The position numbers were made by a program, and so were the translations under genes. Positions 1 through 8,637 of a stretch of 64,000 bases of DNA are shown one piece after another; within the stretch, counting starts at the first letter, position 1; the number at the start of each line of letters is the position of its first letter. Source of the DNA: [Pseudopropionibacterium] massiliense. GTDB lineage: Bacteria; Actinomycetota; Actinomycetes; Propionibacteriales; Propionibacteriaceae. Below the pieces are notes generated by a model. It was not told the DNA's origin, searched no databases, and saw only the letters and a list, made by a program, of their open reading frames with translations. The stretch is taken from assembly GCF_900607225.1 (NCBI RefSeq), contig NZ_LR027842.1, forward strand, positions 1,718,396 through 1,782,395. The letters run 5' to 3'.

Positions 1-753
1 CACGAATTCCCGGTTCTCGATATTGCGGCAGAAGTACTCGATTTGATCGGCGTAGGTGTTCGGGGTGGAGCGTTCGACGGTGGCGGGCAGGTTGAAGATG
101 ATCTCGCGATTCTGGTCCGGTTTCCAGACCTCTGCCACGGCATTGCACACCTCGACGGCGAAATCCGTCGGGGTCTGGGTGAAGATCTCGGGACTGTACT
201 GGTATCCGAACTCGACCTCGCCCAGGTATTTGTCCGCGTATTTCATGACCAGTTCGGTGCCTCGTGTGGCGAGGTTCACGCACTCGGCCTCGTCGATGCC
301 GAAGACCACCCGCCGGAACAGCTCGGCGGTCGCGTTGTACATGTGGATGGTCGCGCGATGCGCCCCGATCAGGGATTCCGCGGTTCTGGCGATCAGGTCC
401 TCCCGGGCCTGGGTCAGCACCGAGATGGTCACGTCCTCGGGTACGTGTCCGCCGGTGATGAGCTGCCGGACGAAGTCGAAATCGGTTTGGGAGGCCGACG
501 GGAACCCGATCTCGATCTCCTTGTACCCCAGGGCCACGAGCAGTTCGAACATCCGCATCTTGCGGTTCGGGGTCATCGGATCGATCAGGGCCTGGTTGCC
601 GTCGCGCAGGTCGGTGGACAGCCAGCGGGGCGCCCTGGTGATGCGTTTGGCCGGCCATGTGCGGTCCGGAACCACCACCGGTTCGAAGGCACGGTAGCGC
701 CCCACGGGCATGATGGTGGGGTTTTGTATGGGTTTGGGCTGGATGCGGGTCAT
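1..753 (-). CDS. leuA: 2-isopropylmalate synthase, N-terminal part (runs off the window)
   Basis: LeuA condenses acetyl-CoA with 2-oxoisovalerate, the first committed step of leucine synthesis. The first 251 codons are visible; the rest lies left of base 1. The protein opens with the MPVGRYRAF segment seen in actinobacterial LeuA and carries LRDGNQAL near residue 50, which supplies the metal-binding Asp of the HMGL-like TIM barrel. GYKEIEIGFPSAS and the VLTQAR strand follow as expected. The ATG at 753 has an AGGAG ribosome site seven bases upstream. A short Leu-rich leader ORF lies 64 bases upstream, so attenuation control is likely. Family assignment is firm; the C-terminal regulatory domain cannot be judged. 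Confidence 0.95.
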   Translation of the reverse strand, partial: MTRIQPKPIQNPTIMPVGRYRAFEPVVVPDRTWPAKRITRAPRWLSTDLRDGNQALIDPMTPNRKMRMFELLVALGYKEIEIGFPSASQTDFDFVRQLITGGHVPEDVTISVLTQAREDLIARTAESLIGAHRATIHMYNATAELFRRVVFGIDEAECVNLATRGTELVMKYADKYLGEVEFGYQYSPEIFTQTPTDFAVEVCNAVAEVWKPDQNREIIFNLPATVERSTPNTYADQIEYFCRNIENREFV

Positions 754-817
754 TGTTTCTCTCCTTGCTGGATGCAGCCAGGCACACGAGGGCTCCGCAG
801 CGAGGAGGCTGGCCGGT
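754..817 (-). promoter_or_regulatory. Putative leuA attenuator region
   Basis: Between the leader stop and leuA, the minus strand can form a CTCC/GGAG hairpin (stem bases about 795-809) and a CCTGG/CCAG-type hairpin that ends just before the leuA AGGAG site. CAGCC near 811 could pair with GGCTG near 775 as a competing stem. There is no U-run, so control of leuA translation is as likely as termination. The structures are my reading by eye, not a computed fold. Confidence 0.4.
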
Positions 818-868
818 TCAGAACTGGGCCTCGCCGCGGCAGCGAAGGAGAAGGAATCGCTCTGCCAT
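818..868 (-). CDS. leuL: leuA leader peptide (16 codons, Leu-Leu-Leu)
   Basis: An ATG at 868 opens a frame reading MAERFLLLRCRGEAQF and then TGA at 818. Three adjacent leucine codons are CTT, CTC, CTT, which are unusual choices beside neighbours that use mainly CTG. The ORF begins 13 bases after the era stop and ends 64 bases before the leuA start. Leu-rich leader peptides controlling leuA by ribosome-mediated attenuation are known in actinobacteria. Assignment rests on position and the Leu run; the ribosome site is weak. Confidence 0.72.
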   Translation of the reverse strand: MAERFLLLRCRGEAQF

Positions 869-881
869 GCCTGGAAGCCTA

Positions 882-1808
882 CTAGAAACCGAGCCTGTTG
901 AGATATTTCGTGTCGCGCTGCCACTCGCGCAGCACCTTGACGTGCAGGCTCAGGTGGACCGGGGTGCCCAGCAACCGGTTGATCTGGAGGCGGGCCGCCG
1001 TCCCGATCTCCCGCAGGCGGCTTCCCTTGTGCCCGATGATGATCCCCTTCTGGGAGTCACGCTCCACGACGATGGATGCGAACACGTCCAGGAGGGGTTT
1101 GTCCTCGGGGCGGTCGGGACGTGGCAGGATCTCGTCGATCACCACCGCTATGGAGTGTGGGAGTTCGTCGCGCACTCCTTCGAGGGCGGCCTCCCGGATC
1201 AGTTCGGCGATGAGCGTCTCCTCCGGTTCGTCGGTGACCTCGCCGTCGGGGTAGTACATCGGGCCCTCGGGCAGCAGACGCAGCAGCACGTCACGAACCG
1301 TGTCCACCTGGTCGTTGTTGAGCGCGGAACAGGGAACCACCTCGGCCCACTGGATGCCGAGTTCGTCCGCGAGCGCCGAGACGTCCACCAGGTGGGAGAG
1401 TACCCGTTCCTTGCTGACGAGATCGGTCTTGGTGGCCAACGCCACCAGCAGGGGGCGGTTTGACAGTTCGGCGATCTGCGAGACGATGTAGCGGTCGCCG
1501 GGACCGATCCGCTGGTCGCAGGGCAGACAGACGCCGACGATGTCCACCTCGGACCAGGTTTCGCGCACCAGCTCGTTGAGGCGCTCCCCCAGCAGGGTGC
1601 GGGGACGGTGCAGCCCGGGTGTGTCGATCAGCACCAACTGCCCCGAGTCGCAGGTGACTATGCCCCGTACCGCATGCCTGGTGGTCTGGGGTTTCGAGGA
1701 TGCGATCGCGATCTTCTGACCCACCAGGGCGTTTGTCAGGGTGGATTTTCCCGCGTTGGGTCGCCCGACGAAGCAGGCGAAGCCGGAGTGGAACGGCTGG
1801 TCAGTCAC
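882..1808 (-). CDS. era: GTPase Era
   Basis: Era is an essential-type GTPase that binds 16S rRNA and helps mature the 30S subunit. The 308-residue protein has the P-loop GRPNAGKST (residues 15-23), switch DTPGL near 62, and a C-terminal KH domain with GHKGSRL near 254. The G4 motif reads TKTD rather than NKxD, a change I recall in other actinobacterial Era proteins. The GTG start at 1808 lies 6 bases after an AAGGAGG site and overlaps the upstream CBS-domain gene by 8 bases, so the two are translated together. This is the last gene of the phoH-ybeY-CBS-era run. Confidence 0.97.
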   Translation of the reverse strand: MTDQPFHSGFACFVGRPNAGKSTLTNALVGQKIAIASSKPQTTRHAVRGIVTCDSGQLVLIDTPGLHRPRTLLGERLNELVRETWSEVDIVGVCLPCDQRIGPGDRYIVSQIAELSNRPLLVALATKTDLVSKERVLSHLVDVSALADELGIQWAEVVPCSALNNDQVDTVRDVLLRLLPEGPMYYPDGEVTDEPEETLIAELIREAALEGVRDELPHSIAVVIDEILPRPDRPEDKPLLDVFASIVVERDSQKGIIIGHKGSRLREIGTAARLQINRLLGTPVHLSLHVKVLREWQRDTKYLNRLGF

Positions 1809-3108
1809 TGGTTTCCTCCTTGTCCTCCTGGGGTTTCTCGGGGGCGAGACGCACCAGTACGGTCCCTATCTGGTGGCGGCGCCCCACTGCACGGTCGGCC
1901 ACCATCTCGATGCCTTCGTAGGTGACGCTGGAACCCGGGATGGGAACCACGTTGAGAAGTTTCGCCATCAACCCGCCGACGGTGTCGACGTCCTCGTCCT
2001 GCAGCGGGATTCCGAACAGTTCACCCAGCTCGTCGACGGGCAGCCGGGAGCTGACCCGGTAGTGTCCGGGTTCCGGGAGTTCGGCGATGGCGGGGATCTC
2101 GTGGTCGTACTCGTCGACGATCTCCCCCACGATCTCCTCGACGATGTCCTCCATCGTGCACAGGCCCGCTGTGCCGCCGAACTCGTCGATGACGATCACC
2201 AGGTGAGAGTGGCGCAGCTGCATGTCACGCAGCAGTTCCGAGGCGGGTTTGGAGTCGGGCACGAAACTGGCCGGACGCATCAGGTCGCCAACGGTTTCGT
2301 TGCGTTCCGCGTCGGGGTAGTCGTAGACGCGCCTGGTGACATCCTTCAGGTAGACCACACCGAGCACGTCGTCGATGCCGTCGTCACCCACGACGGGGAT
2401 GCGGGAGAAACCGGATCGCAGGGCCAGCGACAACAGCTGTCTGAGGGTGCGGTCCCTGGGGACCCAGACCATGTCGGTGCGGGGAACCATCACCTCCTTG
2501 ACGAGGGTGTCGCCCAGTTCGAACACAGAGTGGATCATCTTCGATTCGCGCGCCTCGATCACCTCGTTGGCCTCGGCGATGTCAACGAGATCCCGGAGCT
2601 CGGCCTCCGAGGCGAACGGACCATCCGAGAACCCGCGCCCGGGGGTCAGCGCGTTCCCTAGCAGGATCATCAGCTGCGCAACCGGTCCCAGCACCGTGGT
2701 CAGCAGCGACACCAGAGGCGCGAAGGACCTCATGATCCGCTCCGGGTGCTGCCTTCCGATCGTTCTGGGGGCAACCCCCCACAGGATGAAGAACACCATC
2801 AGCAGGATCGCCACGAGCGTCACCAGTCGAGGTGCCGTGCCCTCGATGTTCTGGAAGACCACCAACGCCACGAGCGCCATGGCCGTCGCCTCGAAGGACA
2901 TCCGGGTGAACATCACGGCGTTGATGGAGGGGGCCGGGTCCTGTGCCATCAACCGGATCCGTTCCGCCCCGCGGACTCCCGATTCGACCAGTTTGTCGGC
3001 CCGTCCCCGGGAGAACCCCGTGAGGGCGGTTTCGACGGCGACGAGCAGGGAGGCGACGATCGCGCAGGCGAATGCAGCCGTCAGTTCTGTCCACTGGGCC
3101 TGGAACAT
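1801..3108 (-). CDS. CorC/HlyC-type CBS-domain membrane protein
   Basis: This 435-residue protein belongs to the CNNM/CorC ('hemolysin C') family, implicated in Mg2+ or other divalent-cation efflux. An N-terminal DUF21 membrane domain has about four hydrophobic segments (residues about 8-28, 72-85, 92-115, 130-152). A tandem CBS pair follows, opening at MVPRTDMVWV near 208 and including VIVIDEFGG near 305. A small C-terminal CorC_HlyC domain ends the protein. It sits between ybeY and era, its usual actinobacterial place. The 87-base gap to ybeY is larger than elsewhere in the run and could hold a promoter. No good ribosome site precedes ATG 3108, so the start is moderately sure. Confidence 0.9.
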   Translation of the reverse strand: MFQAQWTELTAAFACAIVASLLVAVETALTGFSRGRADKLVESGVRGAERIRLMAQDPAPSINAVMFTRMSFEATAMALVALVVFQNIEGTAPRLVTLVAILLMVFFILWGVAPRTIGRQHPERIMRSFAPLVSLLTTVLGPVAQLMILLGNALTPGRGFSDGPFASEAELRDLVDIAEANEVIEARESKMIHSVFELGDTLVKEVMVPRTDMVWVPRDRTLRQLLSLALRSGFSRIPVVGDDGIDDVLGVVYLKDVTRRVYDYPDAERNETVGDLMRPASFVPDSKPASELLRDMQLRHSHLVIVIDEFGGTAGLCTMEDIVEEIVGEIVDEYDHEIPAIAELPEPGHYRVSSRLPVDELGELFGIPLQDEDVDTVGGLMAKLLNVVPIPGSSVTYEGIEMVADRAVGRRHQIGTVLVRLAPEKPQEDKEETSD

Positions 3109-3195
3109 GTGGAGGTGATCAACCCCAACCTTTGAATGGAAACACTTGAGCGGCCAGTTTAGTGGCGTCCCGCGACGAAACGACCCGACGCACCG

Positions 3196-3678
3196 TCACC
3201 TGTTGCCCGGTTGATCGCTCCGACGGTTGTTCCGAGCCACCTCCCATGCAGCGATGATCCTGTCGTTCAGGCCGAACATGACGGCTTTCTCCTCCGGTTC
3301 GGCGTGGTCGTGCCCGAGGAGATGGAGCAGGCCGTGAATCAGGAGATATTCGGCCTCCGCATCCGGTTCTCGGCCGTTCTCGGCCGCCTGCCGGGCGGTC
3401 ACCTGCGGGCAGAGCACGATGTCGCCGAGCAGCCCGAGGGGTGGCTCCTCATCCTCGGCTGGTTCCCGGAGCTCGTCCATTGGGAAACTCATCACGTCGG
3501 TCGGGCCGGGCAGATCCATGAAACGCTGGTGGTACTCGGCCATGGTGGCCTCGTCGACCAGCAGGATCGACAGGTCCGCCTGGGGATGGATGCGCAGACG
3601 ACCGAGGGCGAACCGTGCCAGGGCCACCAATCCCAGTTCATCGGCCTGAACACCGGATTCATTGTTGATGTCGATCAT
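3196..3678 (-). CDS. ybeY: Endoribonuclease YbeY (16S rRNA maturation)
   Basis: YbeY is a zinc-dependent endoribonuclease needed for 16S rRNA 3'-end processing and ribosome quality control. The 160-residue protein carries the family signature HGLLHLLGHDH near residues 113-123, giving the three zinc-binding histidines. The central DVMSFPMDE segment is also typical. Its ATG overlaps the phoH stop by four bases (ATGA), so translation is coupled to phoH, the usual gene order. Confidence 0.96.
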   Translation of the reverse strand: MIDINNESGVQADELGLVALARFALGRLRIHPQADLSILLVDEATMAEYHQRFMDLPGPTDVMSFPMDELREPAEDEEPPLGLLGDIVLCPQVTARQAAENGREPDAEAEYLLIHGLLHLLGHDHAEPEEKAVMFGLNDRIIAAWEVARNNRRSDQPGNR

Positions 3679-4694
3679 CTGCCGCCCCTGCCCTGCTGGA
3701 TGCTGTCGTAGGAATCGTAGGCGGCGACGATCCTGCCGACCAACCTGTGACGCACCACGTCGCGGGCGGTGAGAGTACAGAAGGCGATGTCCTCGATGCC
3801 GTCGAGGATCTGGGTGACCTGACGCAACCCGCTGCGCACCCCGCCGGGAAGATCGACCTGGGTGATGTCCCCCGTCACCACGACCTTGGAACCGAATCCG
3901 AGTCGGGTGAGAAACATCTTCATCTGCTCCGCGGACGTGTTCTGGGCCTCGTCGAGGATGATGAAGGCGTCATTGAGGGTGCGGCCACGCATGTAGGCCA
4001 GGGGGGCCACCTCGATGGTGCCGGAGGTCAGGAGCTTCGGCACCGAATCCGCCTCAACCATGTCGTGCAGCGCATCGTAGAGGGGACGCAGATAGGGATC
4101 GATCTTGTCGTTGAGGGTACCCGGCAGGAAACCGAGCCGTTCCCCGGCCTCGATCGCCGGGCGGGTCAGGATGATGCGGCTCACCTTCTTGGACTGCAGG
4201 GCCTGCACCGCCTTCGCCATGGCCAGGTAGGTCTTGCCGGTGCCTGCCGGGCCGATTCCGAAGACCACCGTGTGCCGGTCGATGGCGTCCACGTAGCGTT
4301 TCTGGTTGAGGGTTTTCGGCCGCACGGTCCTGCCACGCGCGGAGATGATGCCGGAAGTGAGGATCTCGGAGGGTTTCAGGTCATCGGCCGCCAACCCGAT
4401 GACCCGCTCCACGGTTTCCTCACTCAAACCTTGCCCGGTGCGAATTATGGTGATGAGCTCGGTCAGGATCTCGACGGCGGAGGCCACGTCTCCCGGTTCC
4501 CCGGTCACCGTCACCTGACTGCCACGAACGTGAAGATCCGCGGCGAGCCGGTCCTCCAACACCCGCAGGAAGGCGTCCCGGGGACCGAGCAGCGTCACCA
4601 TGTCGATGGAGGCCGGAACCGTGATCACCCGGCTCGCCCGCTGAATTTCGTCTCCCACAGGTTCCCTTTCACGGCTCGGAGTACCCGAGCCCAT
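3675..4694 (-). CDS. phoH: PhoH-like ATPase
   Basis: PhoH proteins are P-loop ATPases of the helicase-like superfamily, probably acting on RNA with their neighbour YbeY. The protein has a KH-like N-terminal part, Walker A GPAGTGKT, the [17 protein letters not shown] segment and Walker [10 protein letters not shown], then [10 protein letters not shown]. The ATG at 4694 gives 339 residues. A GTG at 4658, preceded by AAAGGGA, would give 327 and is a real alternative. A TAAGCT box lies 8 bases before the ATG. The open frame continues far upstream but that part has no coding character. Confidence 0.93.
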   Translation of the reverse strand: MGSGTPSREREPVGDEIQRASRVITVPASIDMVTLLGPRDAFLRVLEDRLAADLHVRGSQVTVTGEPGDVASAVEILTELITIIRTGQGLSEETVERVIGLAADDLKPSEILTSGIISARGRTVRPKTLNQKRYVDAIDRHTVVFGIGPAGTGKTYLAMAKAVQALQSKKVSRIILTRPAIEAGERLGFLPGTLNDKIDPYLRPLYDALHDMVEADSVPKLLTSGTIEVAPLAYMRGRTLNDAFIILDEAQNTSAEQMKMFLTRLGFGSKVVVTGDITQVDLPGGVRSGLRQVTQILDGIEDIAFCTLTARDVVRHRLVGRIVAAYDSYDSIQQGRGGR

Positions 4695-4726
4695 GAGGAC
4701 CCAGCTTAGAGGTTCGGGAAGGAGCT

Positions 4727-4756
4727 GGCCGGCCGGGTGCCCTGACCCGACCGGCC
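4727..4756 (-). terminator. GC-rich hairpin after the sugar isomerase gene
   Basis: GGCCGG and CGGGT on the left arm pair with ACCCG and CCGGCC on the right arm, with a single C-A mismatch and a 6-base loop. It follows the TIM-barrel gene stop on the minus strand. No U-tract follows, as is common in actinobacteria. Confidence 0.55.
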
Positions 4757-4765
4757 CGTCCCGGG

Positions 4766-5770
4766 TCATCCGGCCTGGAAGGCCGCCCAGGCCGACTTCA
4801 GCACGTCGGCCGCCACCTGGAGTCCTTCGATGCGTCCGAGCTCGGTGTCCTCGTGCTCGATGTTGAGGCACATGTCGGGATCCACGTCGTGAAGAACCCG
4901 GATGAACTCGGTCCAGTAGGCCACGTCGTGCCCCTTGCCCAGAGCGACGAAATCCCACGACGAATCCTTCGGCCACTCGTTGGCCCACTCGTCGCCGCCG
5001 AGGTTGACGCGCGGCTCGTCCGGGGACAACCGGCGGAAACCGTTGTCCAGGACGCCGTTCAACCTGGCGTTCTCGACGTTGATCCGGACGTCCTTCGCGG
5101 CGGCGTGGAAAATCAGCGGCCCGAGTTCACGGACCACGGCCACCGGATCGGCCTGCTGCCAGAACAGGTGTGAGGCGTCCATCTCGACCCCGATGTTCGT
5201 GGCGCCGGTCAGCTCGACCAGTTTGCGGATGTCTCGGGCGTTGAAGACGAGGTTCTGGGGATGCAGTTCGAGCGCCACCTTGACCCCGTGGTCCTTGGCG
5301 AGCTGGTCGATCTCGCTCCAGAACCTCGCGGCGATCTCCCACTGGTGGTCGAGCACGTCGAGCGCGGCCGAGTTCCAGGCGTTGACGATCCAGTTCGGGT
5401 GCAGGGCTCCGGGCTCGCCACCGGGCAACCCGGACATGGTCACCACCCGGTTCTGCCCGAGCGCGGCCGCCGCACGGATGGAACGGCGGACATCCTCGGC
5501 GTGCTTGTCCCCGATGATCGGGTTGGGGTGGAGGGGGTTGCCATTGCAGTTGAGGCCCGCGATCTCCACTCCGGTGCCGTCGAAGCGCGCCAGATAGGCC
5601 TTCGCGGCGGCCGGGTCGGCGATGATCTCGTCGATCTCGGGGATGTGCACCGGGGGCAGGAAACCACCGGAGTTGATCTCGATGCCGTTCAACCCGAGGT
5701 CGGCGATCACCTTGATCGCATCCTCCAGGGAACGGTCGTGCAGAATCGCGTTGTAGACGCCGAGTTTCAC
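4766..5770 (-). CDS. Sugar phosphate isomerase/epimerase (TIM barrel)
   Basis: The 334-residue protein is of the xylose-isomerase-like TIM-barrel family (AP endonuclease 2 fold), which acts on sugars, inositols or their keto-derivatives. Motifs include LGLNGIEINSGG near residue 30, a metal-ligand region VALELHPQNLVFN near 195, GVEMDASHLFWQ near 220 and IEHEDTE near 310. The GTG start at 5770 overlaps the stop of the upstream dehydrogenase (GTGA). That coupling, together with the LacI regulator next door, marks a small sugar-catabolic operon. The substrate cannot be read from sequence. Confidence 0.88.
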   Translation of the reverse strand: MKLGVYNAILHDRSLEDAIKVIADLGLNGIEINSGGFLPPVHIPEIDEIIADPAAAKAYLARFDGTGVEIAGLNCNGNPLHPNPIIGDKHAEDVRRSIRAAAALGQNRVVTMSGLPGGEPGALHPNWIVNAWNSAALDVLDHQWEIAARFWSEIDQLAKDHGVKVALELHPQNLVFNARDIRKLVELTGATNIGVEMDASHLFWQQADPVAVVRELGPLIFHAAAKDVRINVENARLNGVLDNGFRRLSPDEPRVNLGGDEWANEWPKDSSWDFVALGKGHDVAYWTEFIRVLHDVDPDMCLNIEHEDTELGRIEGLQVAADVLKSAWAAFQAG

Positions 5771-6939
5771 AGGTTCACCTGCTTTCCGTTGTCCGCAGCC
5801 GAGCGGGCGACGGCCGCGAGGATTTCCATGTTGTGGACACCTTCGTCGAAGGACGCGTTGCGGGGCAGGGATTCCTCCTCCGGGATTCCCGCAACCTCCT
5901 CCAGGAAGGCCCGGGCCTGGTAGGTGAAGCCCTCGTTCTGGCCGAAACCGACACCGGAGACGTCGATCGGCATGCCGCCGGCCACGTAGGGGTGGTCCGC
6001 TCCGAGGTTCACGGTGCGGTAGCCGTTGCTGCCGGGGTGGTCGTCGTTGAGGTACAGGCGGACCTGTGAGGGCGTGTCCTGGTGGAAGCTGGCGGCGCCG
6101 TTCTCGCAGAACACCTCGAAGTCGAGCCCGTTCGGGTAGCCGGCCGCGACGCGGGAGACCTCGAGGCTTCCCCGGGTTTCCCCGAAGAACGCGGTGAAGG
6201 TGGCGTAGTCGTCGTTCTCCACGGTCTCCTTCCGATCGGAGACGGCGGCCAGTCCGTGCCCGACCACGGACCCCAGGGGCACGAGACGTTCCTTGATCGC
6301 GGTGGCGAAGGCCCCGCCGGAAACGGCCGTGATCTGACCGCAGAGGAACTCGGACAGGTAGGTCAGGTGGCTGCCGACGTCGGCGAGCGCGCCGGATCCC
6401 ATCGGCCCCTTGTAGCGCCAGCTCATCGGCGCCATCGGGTTGCAGCCGTAGTCGCACCAGTAGCGGCCCGAGAAGTGCAGCACCCTGCCGAGGGTCCCGT
6501 CCCGGATCCAGTCCCTGATCGCCGCGACGCCGGGCTGGCGGCGGTAGGTGAGGCCGATGCGAACGATCGAGGAGGCCTCCCGGGCCAGGTCGGCCATCTT
6601 CCGCGCCGAGGCCAGGGTGTCGGAGAGCGGTTTCTCGCACAGCACATGCTTGCCCGCCTCGACGAGTCCCCTGACCACCTCGAGGTGCAGGCTGTTCGCG
6701 ATGACGACGCTGACCACCTGGATGTCGGGGTCCTCGGCGATGGCCCGCCAGTCCGTGTCGCTGCGTTCATAGCCGTAGCGGCGGGCGGCCGCTCGCCCGA
6801 CCTCGGCGTTCACGTCCCCGATGGAGACATAGCGCAGGTCCGGGAGCGTGGATTCGTAGAGCGTTGGTGCGACCCGGTACGCGGCGGCATGGGCCTTGCC
6901 CGCCATACCGGCTCCGATGACGGCGATTCCTATGGTCAT
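5767..6939 (-). CDS. Gfo/Idh/MocA family oxidoreductase
   Basis: This 390-residue NAD(P)-dependent dehydrogenase resembles inositol 2-dehydrogenase and glucose-fructose oxidoreductase. The Rossmann motif AVIGAGMAGKAH lies at residues 6-17, the family EKP motif (LCEKPLSD) near 100, and GALADVGSHLTYL near 190. The ATG at 6939 has an excellent AAGGAGG site. The start of its mRNA lies at a 24-bp palindrome shared with the divergent lacI-type gene. With the downstream isomerase it probably oxidises and rearranges a sugar or inositol. Confidence 0.9.
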   Translation of the reverse strand: MTIGIAVIGAGMAGKAHAAAYRVAPTLYESTLPDLRYVSIGDVNAEVGRAAARRYGYERSDTDWRAIAEDPDIQVVSVVIANSLHLEVVRGLVEAGKHVLCEKPLSDTLASARKMADLAREASSIVRIGLTYRRQPGVAAIRDWIRDGTLGRVLHFSGRYWCDYGCNPMAPMSWRYKGPMGSGALADVGSHLTYLSEFLCGQITAVSGGAFATAIKERLVPLGSVVGHGLAAVSDRKETVENDDYATFTAFFGETRGSLEVSRVAAGYPNGLDFEVFCENGAASFHQDTPSQVRLYLNDDHPGSNGYRTVNLGADHPYVAGGMPIDVSGVGFGQNEGFTYQARAFLEEVAGIPEEESLPRNASFDEGVHNMEILAAVARSAADNGKQVNL

Positions 6940-6954
6940 GCATCCTCCTTGATC

Positions 6955-6978
6955 ACCACTTGGAGCGCTCCAAGTGGT
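6955..6978. promoter_or_regulatory. LacI-family operator, 24-bp perfect palindrome
   Basis: The perfect dyad has the core CACTTGGAGCGCTCCAAGTG (6957-6976) with matching outer bases on both sides. The central CG step and the TTGGAGCGCTCCAA core are typical of LacI/GalR operators. It sits between the divergent dehydrogenase and regulator genes, so it can control both. Confidence 0.85.
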
Positions 6979-7029
6979 TTCACTGTAGAATCCTGCGAGC
7001 ACTCTGTCAACACCCGGGGAGGAGGAATG

Positions 7030-8070
7030 ATGACCCCGCCGTCACCCAGGCCGACCATCTACGACGTGGCGCGCGAGGCCGGGGTCTCGAAGTCACTGGT
7101 CTCCCTGGTGCTGAACGACTCGCCCCTGGTGGCCGAGGCGAAGCGGGATGCGGTCCGCGACGCGATCCGGAAACTCGGGTACCGACGCAGCCAGGCGGCC
7201 TCCTCCCTGGCGAGCAATCGGACACGGACCATCGGCCTGGTGATCGACGACTTCCGCAACCCGTGGTTCGTCGAGCTGCTGAACGGCCTGCGCACCATGG
7301 TGGGGCCGCACGGCTTCCACGTCGCCGTCAGGGAGCACTTCACGCTGGGTGGCACCACCATGAACGCCGTCGACGGCTTCCGCGACACCCAGGTCGATGC
7401 CCTGGTCGTGGCGGCGGAGCCGGGCCGGGAGTTCGAGGACCTGGGCATTCCCACGGTGCTGGAGGGCACCCGGTGCAACACCATCGAGGGGGCCGACCTG
7501 ATCAGCAGCGACCAGGTCCAGGGGGTGAACCTCCTGATGGAACACCTGCGTTGTCTGGGACACGAACGCATCGGCCACGTCACCGGCACCGGCGGCTCGG
7601 CCGGCATCCGCCGCAGGGCGTACTCGGATTTCATGGAATCGGCGGGCCTGGAGCCCCTGCTCGGCGGGTTCACGAACCCGACCAACGAGGAGGGAGGGTA
7701 TCTGGGAACCGCGGAGTTGCTGCGGGAACATCCCGGGCTGACAGCAGTCTTCACTGCCAACGACACCATGGCCCTGGGGGCACGTGCCGCGCTGCGCGAA
7801 ACCGGATACGAGGTACCGGGCGATGTGTCGCTGATCGGCTTCGACAACTCGCAGCTCGCCCGGAGTCGTTTCCTGGACCTCACCACCGTTGACAATCACG
7901 CCTTCGACGTCGGCGTGGCCTGCGCCGAGGCTCTGCTGCGCCGGATCGCCGATCCCGGCGCCTCACCGGAACGGGTCACCATCCCGACCAGTCTGGTGAT
8001 CCGCACATCGTCAGCGGTCCCGGGACGCACCGAGTCGGGGGAAGCACACCGCGGACACACGGTTCCGTGA
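7030..8070 (+). CDS. LacI-family transcriptional regulator
   Basis: The 346-residue repressor has an N-terminal LacI helix-turn-helix (TIYDVAREAGVSKSLVSLVL, residues about 9-28), a hinge helix with SQAASSLAS near 55, and a periplasmic-binding-protein-like effector domain with TAVFTANDTMALGA near 240. GGGGAGGAGG precedes two adjacent ATG codons (7027 and 7030 in different frames); the one at 7030 is in frame and best spaced. It most likely binds the palindrome just upstream and represses both itself and the dehydrogenase/isomerase operon until a sugar inducer appears. Confidence 0.92.
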   Translation: MTPPSPRPTIYDVAREAGVSKSLVSLVLNDSPLVAEAKRDAVRDAIRKLGYRRSQAASSLASNRTRTIGLVIDDFRNPWFVELLNGLRTMVGPHGFHVAVREHFTLGGTTMNAVDGFRDTQVDALVVAAEPGREFEDLGIPTVLEGTRCNTIEGADLISSDQVQGVNLLMEHLRCLGHERIGHVTGTGGSAGIRRRAYSDFMESAGLEPLLGGFTNPTNEEGGYLGTAELLREHPGLTAVFTANDTMALGARAALRETGYEVPGDVSLIGFDNSQLARSRFLDLTTVDNHAFDVGVACAEALLRRIADPGASPERVTIPTSLVIRTSSAVPGRTESGEAHRGHTVP

Positions 8071-8124
8071 AGCAATGACCGGCCGGGATTTCAAGGAACG
8101 GTGGACCCACCGCGCCCCTCCTGG

Positions 8125-8556
8125 TCAGAAATCGTCCTGATCGTCCTGATCGTCGCGGATGATGTGCATGGCGGCCTCCTCGGCGCTCGCCGCCCCGCCG
8201 GAGAATCCCACGTCCACTCCGAGGGTGTCCTCACCGCCCGATCCCTGGACCCGCATCAGTCGCCCCGCACGTTCCCGCCCGACCTGACGCTCCTCCCCGT
8301 CCGGGTTCCAGGGCGCGTCATCGCGGACGGCCTCCGGTTGCTCCTGGCGGATGCGCTGCTCAATGGTCTCGCCCCGGTGCATCTCCGCGAACGTGTTTCC
8401 GAATCCCTGGCCCACCGACCACCGTTCGGGGGTGATGTAACCCTCATCGAGCACATCGTCCACGCCGCGGTTGATCAGGGAGTCCCCCTCCTGCAACTGA
8501 TCCAGCTGCTCGGCTTCCTCGGGAACCTGGGTGTTGAAGTCGACGATGTCTTCCAT
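8125..8556 (-). CDS. DUF5709 family protein
   Basis: This 143-residue acidic soluble protein matches the actinobacterial DUF5709 pattern: SLINRGVDDVLDEGY near residue 26, ETIEQRI near 64, RAGRL near 97, and a C-terminal GVDVGFSGGAASAEEAAMHI segment. The extreme C-terminus is Asp-rich. The function of the family is unknown. It stands alone, convergent with the LacI gene and divergent from the YhhQ-like gene. The ATG at 8556 lacks a clear ribosome site. Confidence 0.8.
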   Translation of the reverse strand: MEDIVDFNTQVPEEAEQLDQLQEGDSLINRGVDDVLDEGYITPERWSVGQGFGNTFAEMHRGETIEQRIRQEQPEAVRDDAPWNPDGEERQVGRERAGRLMRVQGSGGEDTLGVDVGFSGGAASAEEAAMHIIRDDQDDQDDF

Positions 8557-8625
8557 GACCCAATACTGCCACCACTACGCCTTCAAGACGTAAACCACGC
8601 TTGAACTCATCACCTGGGCGCGGCA

Positions 8626-8631
8626 TAAAAT
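8626..8631 (+). promoter_or_regulatory. -10 box TAAAAT of the YhhQ gene, leaderless type
   Basis: TAAAAT lies exactly 6 bases before the GTG start. TTGAAC at 8601-8606 is a possible -35 with a 19-base spacer. Confidence 0.6.
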
Positions 8632-8637
8632 TCCAAG

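Noticed and set aside
3109-3130. GATCACCTCC before the CorC/CBS start, like the 3' end of 16S rRNA
   Set aside because: It is the anti-Shine-Dalgarno sense, not a ribosome site; a short match in GC-rich DNA is most likely chance.
4766-6640. Very long version of the sugar isomerase gene (624 codons)
   Set aside because: The upstream half is an out-of-frame reading of the dehydrogenase gene; the GTG at 5770 overlapping its stop gives the normal family length.
6082-7029. Long N-terminal extension of the LacI regulator
   Set aside because: It is antisense to the dehydrogenase; the ATG at 7030 has a strong ribosome site and the correct helix-turn-helix start.
7016-7032. ATG at 7027 as the LacI start
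   Set aside because: It is out of frame with the protein and only one base from the ribosome site.
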